From contig NZ_QMFB01000014.1 in the NCBI RefSeq assembly GCF_003285015.1, positions 124,001 to 188,000 on the forward strand: a DNA stretch of 64,000 bases, read 5' to 3'. The notes beneath the pieces are model-generated. The model did not search any database. It saw only the letters and a program-made list of their open reading frames with translations, and was not told where the DNA came from. A program made the translations under genes and the position numbers. Source of the stretch: Paenibacillus contaminans. GTDB lineage: Bacteria; Bacillota; Bacilli; Paenibacillales; NBRC-103111. This document shows, piece after piece, positions 25,867 to 34,040 of this stretch. The first letter of the stretch is position 1; every line of letters starts with the position of its first letter.

Positions 25867-27465
25867 ATGAAATCGATCAAAATCGGATCGGCCGCGCTTT
25901 TGTCGCTTGCGCTCGTTCTTACGGCGTGCAGCAAGGAGAAAGAAACGGATACTCCGGCCAAGCAAACAGGCGGGGCGAGCCAAAGTCCAAGCGCGGACGT
26001 CAAGCCGCAAAAAGAGAAGCTGTCGCTAAACTGGCTGGTTCATGTACAGGCGAACACCAATTTACCGGAAGCCGGCAAAGATTTCGTCAAGAAGAAAATC
26101 GAAGAGAAATTCAACGTAGAATTGAAGCTGGATTACATGATCTCCGGGCAGGATTACATCAATAAAACGAATGCGCTGCTCGCTTCGACGCCGCCGGACA
26201 TGTGGAAGGACGGAACGCCGGACGGGGGCAACCAATACGCGGTGAGCGGCTTGCTGGCCGATATGACGCCTTTCGTTTCACCGCAAACGATGCCGAATTA
26301 CTTTAAATACTGGACGACCGAGAAGGAAATGAAGCTGTACCAGGTGCAAAATAATTTTTACCGTGCGCCGGTGCCGTTTGACCGCAGTATTTTCCGCTCG
26401 TTATATATTCGCAAAGACTGGCTGGATAAGCTCGGATTGCCCGTACCCAAAACGTATGACGAGTATGTCGAAACGCTGCGGAAATTCCGCAACGGCGATC
26501 CGGACGGCAACGGGAAGAAGGATACGTACGGATTTACGACGGCGGGAGCCGGCGGCTCCATCGGCCTGGATTGGCCGGAATATTTGAAGCATGGCTTGAC
26601 GTTCCCGCGTAAAATCGAAAACGACCGTTTTGTCGATATTCAGACGGACCCCAAGATCGAATTTGTCATCAACGATGTCGCCAAGCTGATCCAGGAGGAT
26701 TTGGTCGATCCGGACTGGTATTTGAACAAAGCTCCGCAGCATGTCGAGAAAGCGATTTCCGGCAAAGCCGGCGTCGTGCTGGGAGCGACGAAGGATTTTG
26801 CGTTCGACAGCAATCCGCAGAGCATTCAAGCTCGCACGAAGCAGCTTTTCCCGAATGCGAACTGGGTGCCGCTTAATCTGTTTCCGGACACGCCGGCGGC
26901 CGTTAAGCCGAGTCCTGCGAACCCGTTCCTGTTTGCCAAAACCGTCGCCGAGAAAAATCCGGAGAAGGTCAAGCGCTCGATCGAGATATTGGACTGGCTT
27001 GCGAGCGAGGAAGGTTATTTGCTGACTCACTACGGCGAAGAAGGAAAGCATTACGTCAAGGAAGGCCAAACGATCAAGCTGAACGTCGACGCTTATACGA
27101 ACGATATTGCGAAGCAGGGCGACTTTCTGAAAATATGGCAATTTTTCACGCCTTTCGAGGCGCCGCAAATTTTCGGCCTCACCGTGCTTGATTCAAGAAT
27201 GACGGATCACGACAGGGAAATCACGAAATATTTTACAACGATCAAATTGAACGAGAACGAAGGAACTTCCCTTATTCCGCCGCAAGGCTTCGACTTGGCC
27301 GGCTTCCGCAAACGGCAGGCGGAGCTGCAAACGAAGGCGCTGCTCGAAGATAAATCGGGTAAAAATTGGCCGCAATACCGTGAAGAGCTGATGACCAAGT
27401 ACAAAGGCAACGAGCTGTTTGAGTCGTACGAAAAAAGCTTGAGGGCGGTCGGCGCGATCAAGTAA
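25867..27465 (+). CDS. extracellular solute-binding lipoprotein (second sugar importer)
   Basis: 532-residue family-1 binding protein. The signal peptide MKSIKIGSAALLSLALVLTAC ends in the lipobox LTAC (Cys near residue 21), followed by a Ser/Thr/Lys-rich linker and the binding fold with the clade-typical SLYIRKDWLDKLGLPVPK. GAGGGGG lies about 10 nt before ATG 25867. It is the first gene of an importer operon with two permeases; expression is likely controlled by the AraC sensor upstream and by CcpA. Confidence 0.93.
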   Translation: MKSIKIGSAALLSLALVLTACSKEKETDTPAKQTGGASQSPSADVKPQKEKLSLNWLVHVQANTNLPEAGKDFVKKKIEEKFNVELKLDYMISGQDYINKTNALLASTPPDMWKDGTPDGGNQYAVSGLLADMTPFVSPQTMPNYFKYWTTEKEMKLYQVQNNFYRAPVPFDRSIFRSLYIRKDWLDKLGLPVPKTYDEYVETLRKFRNGDPDGNGKKDTYGFTTAGAGGSIGLDWPEYLKHGLTFPRKIENDRFVDIQTDPKIEFVINDVAKLIQEDLVDPDWYLNKAPQHVEKAISGKAGVVLGATKDFAFDSNPQSIQARTKQLFPNANWVPLNLFPDTPAAVKPSPANPFLFAKTVAEKNPEKVKRSIEILDWLASEEGYLLTHYGEEGKHYVKEGQTIKLNVDAYTNDIAKQGDFLKIWQFFTPFEAPQIFGLTVLDSRMTDHDREITKYFTTIKLNENEGTSLIPPQGFDLAGFRKRQAELQTKALLEDKSGKNWPQYREELMTKYKGNELFESYEKSLRAVGAIK

Positions 27466-27574
27466 CAACGATCTAATGTAACAACGGCATGCTTCTTGAC
27501 CCGCCGAACCATGCGGCTTCCGGGGGCATGCCGGCTTATTCCCCATAACCGCCGAAAGAAAGGAGTGACCGGAC

Positions 27575-28534
27575 ATGCTGCAACAATCGGCGCAGACGGC
27601 GCCCGCAGCGGTAAGCTTGAAGCCCAAACGGTCCGGCGCGTTCAGAAGCGTTTACCGCAGCCGGTGGTTTTATCTCATGATGCTGCCCGGACTGATCTAC
27701 TATGCCGTGCTTCATTACTTGCCGATGGGCGGCTTGCTGATCGCATTTCAAAAATACAATTTGCTGGAAGGAATCTGGGGGAGCGAGTGGGTCGGCTTCG
27801 ACAATTTCCGGACGATTTTCAATTCTCCCGATTTTCCGATCATTTTGAAAAATACGCTGATTATCAGCGTGTATCGGGTTCTGTTCAACATGATTCCCGA
27901 CGTGCTTCTGGCGCTGATGCTGAATGAAATTCGCGTCGCCTGGTTCAAGCGTTTTGTGCAAACCGTGACTTACGGACCGTATTTCCTCTCTTGGGTTATC
28001 GTGTACGGGTTGACGTTTTCGTTTCTTGCGCCCGAATCGGGCTTGATCAGCAGCTGGTTCCGCGATATGGGCTGGGGACCTCTGCAACTGCTGACGGATA
28101 AAGAGTTTTTCCGACCCTTGCTTATTTTGACCGATATATGGAAAAGTACGGGTTATGGCGCGATCATTTACCTTGCGGCGCTCGCGACGATCAACCAGGA
28201 GCTTTACGAGGCGGCCGTCGTGGACGGAGCGGGGAGATGGCGCCAGCTCTGGCATATTACACTGCCCGGCATTCGCGATGTATTCGTGCTGATGCTGATC
28301 TTGCGGCTCGGCCATATTTTGGACGCCGGCTTTGACCAGGTTTACATTTTCTTGAATGCCCGCGTTTACGAGACCGGCGATATTATCGACACCTGGGTGT
28401 TCCGGCGAGGTCTTGAAAATCTTGATTTCAGCGTGGCTGCGGCGACGGGTTTCTTTAAATCGTGCATCGGGCTCATTCTCGTGCTTGGGGCGAACAAATT
28501 GGCCAAAAAACTGGGCGGCTCGGGCATCTGGTAA
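27575..28534 (+). CDS. ABC sugar transporter permease, LplB-like
   Basis: 319-residue inner-membrane subunit. A basic N-terminal tail is followed by TM1 (WFYLMMLPGLIYYAVL) and five more helices. The EAA loop is ELYEAAVVDGAGRWRQLW followed by ITLPGI. GAAAGGAGTG lies in front of ATG 27575. It is separated by 109 nt from the binding-protein gene and by 45 nt from the partner permease gene. Confidence 0.94.
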   Translation: MLQQSAQTAPAAVSLKPKRSGAFRSVYRSRWFYLMMLPGLIYYAVLHYLPMGGLLIAFQKYNLLEGIWGSEWVGFDNFRTIFNSPDFPIILKNTLIISVYRVLFNMIPDVLLALMLNEIRVAWFKRFVQTVTYGPYFLSWVIVYGLTFSFLAPESGLISSWFRDMGWGPLQLLTDKEFFRPLLILTDIWKSTGYGAIIYLAALATINQELYEAAVVDGAGRWRQLWHITLPGIRDVFVLMLILRLGHILDAGFDQVYIFLNARVYETGDIIDTWVFRRGLENLDFSVAAATGFFKSCIGLILVLGANKLAKKLGGSGIW

Positions 28535-28579
28535 TCGGGAGCATGTAAGCGCCGATTCGCAGGAAGGAGGCAAAATCCG

Positions 28580-29470
28580 ATGTCCTATATATTGCAAAAA
28601 TCGAAGGCCGACAAAACGGTGGACGCCGCTATGTACGTCGTTCTCGGCTTGTTCGCGCTGGCGACGCTATTTCCGCTCTACTATGTTATCGTCATGTCGG
28701 TAACGCCGTTTGTCGAGGTGCTGCGCAACGGGGGCTTTGTGGTTTTCCCGGGCAAGCTGACGTTTGCGGCGTACCGGGAAATTTTGAGCAGTCCGCGCAT
28801 TCCGCAGGCGCTGCAGGTGAGCGTGACTGTGACTGCGATCGGCACAGCGCTCAACCTGCTCGTCACGACGCTGCTCGCTTACCCGCTGTCCAAGCGGTTC
28901 GTGCCGGGGCGCAACGCGATTTTGATGGCGCTCGTGTTCACGATGCTGTTTAACGGCGGACTGATTCCGACTTATTTGGTCGTGCGCGGCATCGGCTTGT
29001 ACGATACGATCTGGGCGATGATCGTGCCCGGTATGGTGTCGACGTTTAATCTGCTTGTGATGAAAACGTATTTCGAGAATCTCCCGCAAGAGCTGGAGGA
29101 AGCGGCGAAAGTGGACGGCTGCGGCGATGTAACGACGCTGTACCGCATCGTGCTCCCGATATCGATGCCGATTATGGCGACGCTAGGGTTGTTTTACGGC
29201 GTGACGCATTGGAACGATTATTTCAAAGGCATTATGTATTTGACCGACAAGACGCTGTATCCGATTCAGGTGGTGCTGCGCGGGATGATCCAGTCGCCGA
29301 ATGTCAGCCAGGAGCTGCAGGCGATCAATACGATGGAGCTTGCCCAACTGCCGCCGGAAACGGTAAAAATGGCGACCGTCGTCGTCGCGATCATCCCGAT
29401 TCTGATTGTGTATCCGTTCCTGCAAAAATATTTTGTAAAGGGCATGCTGATCGGCGCGGTCAAAGGCTGA
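28580..29470 (+). CDS. ABC sugar transporter permease, YtcP-like
   Basis: 296-residue partner permease with six TM helices. The EAA loop is ELEEAAKVDGCGDVTTLY followed by IVLPIS, and the C-terminus is FVKGMLIGAVKG. AAGGAGG lies in front of ATG 28580. No ATPase gene is nearby, as usual for this class, which shares an MsmX-type ATPase (family knowledge). Confidence 0.94.
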   Translation: MSYILQKSKADKTVDAAMYVVLGLFALATLFPLYYVIVMSVTPFVEVLRNGGFVVFPGKLTFAAYREILSSPRIPQALQVSVTVTAIGTALNLLVTTLLAYPLSKRFVPGRNAILMALVFTMLFNGGLIPTYLVVRGIGLYDTIWAMIVPGMVSTFNLLVMKTYFENLPQELEEAAKVDGCGDVTTLYRIVLPISMPIMATLGLFYGVTHWNDYFKGIMYLTDKTLYPIQVVLRGMIQSPNVSQELQAINTMELAQLPPETVKMATVVVAIIPILIVYPFLQKYFVKGMLIGAVKG

Positions 29471-29781
29471 GCGTGCTGATCGATGCGTCTAGGTCGCAAC
29501 CGCGCGCGACTCCCGGCGCGAGGCGCCATCGCGGCACGCGGTGCTCGGTCACACGCCGGCGGTCAAACCTCGTGCAGCACAAACACCCGAAGTTTCGGCA
29601 GTAAGGGGAAAGTAACCCTTCTCGCGCGATTATGGGGGTTGTTTATGAAAAGTCAAGGAAGAAGCCCTCCTGCGAAGCGGGAGGGCGCATACATCCGTAG
29701 GGTATGGGAAATCCCTTGCCCTGTCTGGCTCGAAGAATGCGGGAGATCCATTTAATTCATTATAAGAGGAGGCATGGCATA
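29471..29781 (+). other. intergenic region with a GC-rich hairpin
   Basis: 311 bp without a supported gene. It contains a strong hairpin at 29664-29686 (GCCCTCCTGC paired with GCGGGAGGGC, loop GAA) that is not followed by a T tract, so it may be an mRNA stabiliser or weak terminator. The ribosome site GAGGAGG of the next gene is at the end. Confidence 0.5.
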
Positions 29782-32700
29782 ATGAAATGGAAACGCTTAC
29801 TATCATCTGCGTTGGGGCTGCTATTGGCTGCGGGGGCCGCTTCCCCGACGGTGTTGGCGCAGGATACTAGCATCGACCGTTATCTGCCGATTGATCAGAA
29901 CGCGAACTACGGCCGAGCTTTGTCCGAATCCCCGCGAGGCGGTTCGCTGGCTTGGGGCGAGAGCTACTACACCGAGAGTTACATGAAAATGTACGAGGCG
30001 ACCGGAGACCGCTTCTGGCTTGACAAAATGGTCGACCATACCGACCGGATGCTGGCGAACGCCGTGGATCACGACGGTGACGGGTATAAGGGGTGGGCCG
30101 ACTTCTCTTACTCCCACCTCCAGTTGGCGAATAACGGTTTCCTGCTGCAAGGAGCGATTCCCTCCACGGTCGAGACGGCGGTCTACGGGTCATTCGAGGC
30201 GGGCGCCGGCGCAAGCGGCGTGCCGACAGGCTGGACCCTGCAAGGGGCGTCCGGACGCGCGTACCGGTCGACGGCGCCCGGCGACGCCTTCGACGGTGCG
30301 GCCGGCGTGATCGTGGAAAGCGATGGTGTAAATCAAAACCGGCTCGTGCAGCCGATTGCCTATACCCCAGGCAAGTCGTATGCGGTGGAGGCGTACATGA
30401 GCGTTGACACCGAAAAGACGCAAGCGCTCGTTGAAGTGTACAACGCGACGACGAACGCCGTGGTTGCCTACGCTCGGGCGCATCATGTCGGCTTCGAGCG
30501 CTACATATTCACCTTCAAAGCGCCGGCCAGCGGCTCGCTGCAGCTGCGCATCGGCTTGCAGAGCTACGATCAGGCCGGGTACAAAGTCCGCTTCGACGGC
30601 GTCTCCGTGAAATCGCTGGAGCACGCTCCGCTGCAGAACGGCGGCATGGAGACCGTGAATGGCGCCGATCCGATGCTGCCGGCAAGCTGGGCGCGGTGGC
30701 ATGCCTCCACGGCAGCTAACGTCTACCTGAGCAGCGACGCGCATTCCGGCTTGAACTCGATCGCCGTCACGACCGACAACACGTCCTGGGAAGTGGCGGA
30801 GCAGACGATCGACTACGTGCCGTCCGAGTCGTATACGCTGTCGTTCTGGGGCAAAGTATCCAGCACGGCGACGACCGGCCGTGTGGAAATCTATAACGCG
30901 ACCGACGGCGTCATGGTCGCGGGCGCCAATGTCGCCGGCACGGCCTGGACGTCGGGCAGCCTGACCTTCACCGCGCCTTCCGCCGCCGGCAAGACGCTGA
31001 AGGTTCGCCTGTACCAGAATAATTGGCAGCTGACCGGCTTCACGAGTTACTTCGACGACCTTGTACTGTTCTCCGCGACGCCTGCCGACGAGCTGATGGC
31101 GAACCGCGGCTTCGACTCGGCGAGCGGCACGGATGCGACGCTGCCGGCCGGCTGGACACGTGCGTCCGGGACGACGGCGTCGGATGCCTACCTCGTCTCC
31201 GGTATCAATAACGCTTACAGCGGAACCTATGGATTGGCGGTCAAGGCGTCGCCCGCCTCCGACAAGACGCTGGAGCAGACCCGGACGTACACGCCCGGGA
31301 CCACCTATGTGCTGTCATACTGGGGCCGAGCGTCCAATCCGAATTCCCCCGGCCGAGTGGACATCTATAACGAGACGGACGGTGTCGTCCTGTCCGCAGA
31401 CACTTTAACGGATCTGAGCTGGAAGCAGCGTTTCCTGACGTTCACGGCGCCGTCTGCTGCCGGCAAGACGCTGAAGGTGCGGATGACGCAGCCCGCCTCG
31501 GGAGGAGGTAATCTCAGCTATTTCGACCTTACCTCGCTGAAGCCGCTGCTGAAGACGGAGGCTGCCGGATGGACGCGTGAAGCGGGGACGACGCTCGCTG
31601 CGGCTCATCGCAGCACGGATGCGACGCTGTTCAGCGACGGCGGCGGACTTGAGCTCGTGCACGATGGCGTCTCGGCGCCCAAGATGAGCCAGGCGCTGCT
31701 GAATTACAAGCCGAACGACAAGTATGGTTTATCGTTCTCCGGAAAAGTGGCTGCAGCCGGAACGACCGGACAAGTGCGTGTCTACGACAAAACGACGTCC
31801 ACGGCTTTGGGCGCCTGGACCTTCTCCAATACCGACAAGCTGACGATCGTCGCCGGCGATTTCCAGACGCCGGCAGCGGGGCATGATCTTGTCGTCGAGG
31901 TGTCCATCCCTTCGGGTTCGGCGGGTCAGACCGTTTGGGCGGATTCTTTTACGGTGGGACCCTATTGGGAGCAGATGGTGCATGAGGGCGTAATTGCTAC
32001 TCCGATTCTGCGGTTCGTGAACGCGGTCTACGCGAATGCCGCACTCCACGCCGCTTACTCGGCCAAAGCCGACACGTACCGCAACTTCATCGCGGACAAT
32101 TTGGTACACAAGTGGGATCCGTACTGGAAGCAAGTCAGCGGCACGGACGGCGCAAACAACGGGACGGGCGTGTACATTTTCCCGGCCGGCCTCAGTACGA
32201 ATTGGTTCCCGTCCCGAAGTCTGCCGCATAATCAATATTTGGCGTTCGCGAGCATGCTGTACCTGCTGTATGACGCAACGAACGGCGTTCCGGCTTATGC
32301 CGCCGACCGTTCGTATTATTGGAGCCGGGCGAACGACATGGCGCGGGCGTTCCGGAGCAAGGTTCGTCCGAATCCGCTGAACGCTTCGCTCGGGACCGAC
32401 GCTTACGTATGGAACTATTGGGACCCGATGGGTTCCTGGGACGACGGCCATTATACGTATTCGTCCTATACGAATGAGGACATCTCCCACGCTGCGCTGA
32501 CGATGAGCGGGGCGATGGAAGCGTATCATCACGGCCAAGTGTTCACTTCGGCGGATATGGACAAGTTCACGAAGACGTTCACGGACGTCATGTGGAACCA
32601 GAGCCTGGGCGACCCGGTCTTGTCGTATTATAATTCCCGGCGGCCGGCCGTTACGACCGACAAGATCAACACGAACCAGTTCTATGCCTGGAGCGGCTTC

Positions 32701-33717
32701 GCGGAGTTCAACCCGCTTGTCTGGGATATCGCCGACGCGGTCTGCACGACGGGCTCGTGCACGATGGCCATTGCCTCGAATCTGGCCAAGTGGAGCCGCA
32801 ACAAGACGCGGAACGGAGACTTCGAGTTGGCCGATCCGGCGGACGCCACGCTGCCTCGGGGCTGGCAACGGTGGCAGTCCACATCGGCGACTGCAGCGCG
32901 AACGGCGACCGGCCCGGGGCTGAACGACTGGGCGGTCTCGATCAAGACGAACGGCTCCACTTGGCAGGTGATGGAGCAGAAACTGGAAACATACGAGCCG
33001 AATACGGATTACACGATCTCCTTCCTCGGCAAGAAGCTCGGTTCGGTGAACGGCAGAGTCCAGTTGTTCGACTACACCACTTTGACAGTGTTGGGCGAGC
33101 TGAACTTCTCCGACACGTCGTGGACGCGCAAGACGTTCACCGCGCGAACGCCGGCGGCGGGGCATGATGTGCGGCTGCGCTTGTATACGCCCACATACAC
33201 GCCGGTTGGGCAGGAAGTCGCCTTCCACGACGTACGCGCCTATCCTTCGCTGGCGGGCACGCAAATCGCCAATGCCGGCTTCGAGACGGCCGACCTTTGG
33301 GACGCTGCGCTTCCCCGGTACTGGATGCGCGGTGCGACGACGCTGGACGCGAACGCCGTCATCGACACCACAGACCGGTCGGCCGGTCTAAGCTCGTTGA
33401 AGCTTGTGTCTGCGGGTACGGGCTCCCAGCAGGAAATGATCTATACTTGGAAGGGGTATATGCCGGGAGCCGCTTATTCGTTTAGCTTCGACGCGCAATC
33501 CGCCGGAGCGGCGGGAGGCCGGGTCCAGATCGTGGACACCGCGACAAACGTTGTTCTGGTGGATGAGAGCGTAAGCTCGGCCTCTTGGACGAACGTCTCG
33601 GCGGCATTCACGGCTCCTTCCAGCTACGACCATGTGCTCCAGGTGATCGTGAAGCTGGGCAACCCCGGCAACGCAGGCAGCTTCCGGGTCGATCAGTTGA
33701 AGCTTGTCTCTCAGTAG
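29782..33717 (+). CDS. secreted multi-CBM enzyme with split (alpha/alpha) toroid domain
   Basis: 1311-residue exported protein, probably a polysaccharide-active enzyme. The signal peptide ends near VLAQD. Residues about 30-130 (AWGESYYTESYMKMYEATGD, NAVDHDGDGYKGW) look like the first helical hairpins of an (alpha/alpha) toroid. Four CBM4_9-like jelly rolls are then inserted (starting about 134, 282, 436 and 590). The helical fold resumes at about 728 (YWEQMVHEGVIATPILRF) and runs to about 1005, with YWDPMGSWDDGHYTYSS as a candidate active-site stretch. Two more CBM-like modules (about 1007 and 1160) end the protein. ATG 29782 has GAGGAGG upstream. The gene is more GC-rich than its neighbours. 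The exact enzyme family is not recognised. Confidence 0.75.
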   Translation: MKWKRLLSSALGLLLAAGAASPTVLAQDTSIDRYLPIDQNANYGRALSESPRGGSLAWGESYYTESYMKMYEATGDRFWLDKMVDHTDRMLANAVDHDGDGYKGWADFSYSHLQLANNGFLLQGAIPSTVETAVYGSFEAGAGASGVPTGWTLQGASGRAYRSTAPGDAFDGAAGVIVESDGVNQNRLVQPIAYTPGKSYAVEAYMSVDTEKTQALVEVYNATTNAVVAYARAHHVGFERYIFTFKAPASGSLQLRIGLQSYDQAGYKVRFDGVSVKSLEHAPLQNGGMETVNGADPMLPASWARWHASTAANVYLSSDAHSGLNSIAVTTDNTSWEVAEQTIDYVPSESYTLSFWGKVSSTATTGRVEIYNATDGVMVAGANVAGTAWTSGSLTFTAPSAAGKTLKVRLYQNNWQLTGFTSYFDDLVLFSATPADELMANRGFDSASGTDATLPAGWTRASGTTASDAYLVSGINNAYSGTYGLAVKASPASDKTLEQTRTYTPGTTYVLSYWGRASNPNSPGRVDIYNETDGVVLSADTLTDLSWKQRFLTFTAPSAAGKTLKVRMTQPASGGGNLSYFDLTSLKPLLKTEAAGWTREAGTTLAAAHRSTDATLFSDGGGLELVHDGVSAPKMSQALLNYKPNDKYGLSFSGKVAAAGTTGQVRVYDKTTSTALGAWTFSNTDKLTIVAGDFQTPAAGHDLVVEVSIPSGSAGQTVWADSFTVGPYWEQMVHEGVIATPILRFVNAVYANAALHAAYSAKADTYRNFIADNLVHKWDPYWKQVSGTDGANNGTGVYIFPAGLSTNWFPSRSLPHNQYLAFASMLYLLYDATNGVPAYAADRSYYWSRANDMARAFRSKVRPNPLNASLGTDAYVWNYWDPMGSWDDGHYTYSSYTNEDISHAALTMSGAMEAYHHGQVFTSADMDKFTKTFTDVMWNQSLGDPVLSYYNSRRPAVTTDKINTNQFYAWSGFAEFNPLVWDIADAVCTTGSCTMAIASNLAKWSRNKTRNGDFELADPADATLPRGWQRWQSTSATAARTATGPGLNDWAVSIKTNGSTWQVMEQKLETYEPNTDYTISFLGKKLGSVNGRVQLFDYTTLTVLGELNFSDTSWTRKTFTARTPAAGHDVRLRLYTPTYTPVGQEVAFHDVRAYPSLAGTQIANAGFETADLWDAALPRYWMRGATTLDANAVIDTTDRSAGLSSLKLVSAGTGSQQEMIYTWKGYMPGAAYSFSFDAQSAGAAGGRVQIVDTATNVVLVDESVSSASWTNVSAAFTAPSSYDHVLQVIVKLGNPGNAGSFRVDQLKLVSQ

Positions 33718-33748
33718 TCTCCGTTGGATCGTCATAGATGAAGTCTGA

Positions 33749-33902
33749 GGGCTGTCCCATAAGAGTAGGTGGAATGGGCCAATCCCAATTGTAAACAGAT
33801 GCGCTTCCGAATCGCTGCTAAGCGGGGATGGAAGCGTATTTGTTTGCAGATTCAGCTGCATTCAATGAGGCATAAACTTGGAAAAGTGACTTTTGGACCG
33901 CC
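33749..33902. mobile_element. MITE-like element, copy 1
   Basis: Ends GGGCTGTCCCATAAG and CTTTTGGACCGCC form imperfect terminal inverted repeats of the type seen on several insertion sequences. The interior (CCCAATTGTAAACA, GGGGATGGAAGC) recurs in the element at 53467-53632. No transposase frame is present. Confidence 0.6.
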
Positions 33903-33960
33903 GCATTCATGCTGAAGCCCCAACAAACAATGAGGTAAGCCTATAGTCCTATAATTGACC

Positions 33961-33989
33961 TTCACACATTTGGCTTTTTCTGCTATATT
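33961..33989 (+). promoter_or_regulatory. sigma-A-type promoter of the zinc-ribbon/ankyrin gene
   Basis: TTCACA and TATATT with exactly 17 bp between them, about 50 bp before the start codon. Confidence 0.6.
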
Positions 33990-34040
33990 GGGTTGTGCAG
34001 TTAGTTTGGCGAATTATGTATGAATAATGGAGTGGACAAC

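Noticed and set aside
31729..33264. 511-codon open frame on the minus strand
   Set aside because: Mirror frame of the GC-rich multi-CBM gene; Arg-rich low-complexity product, no ribosome site, explained by third-position GC bias.
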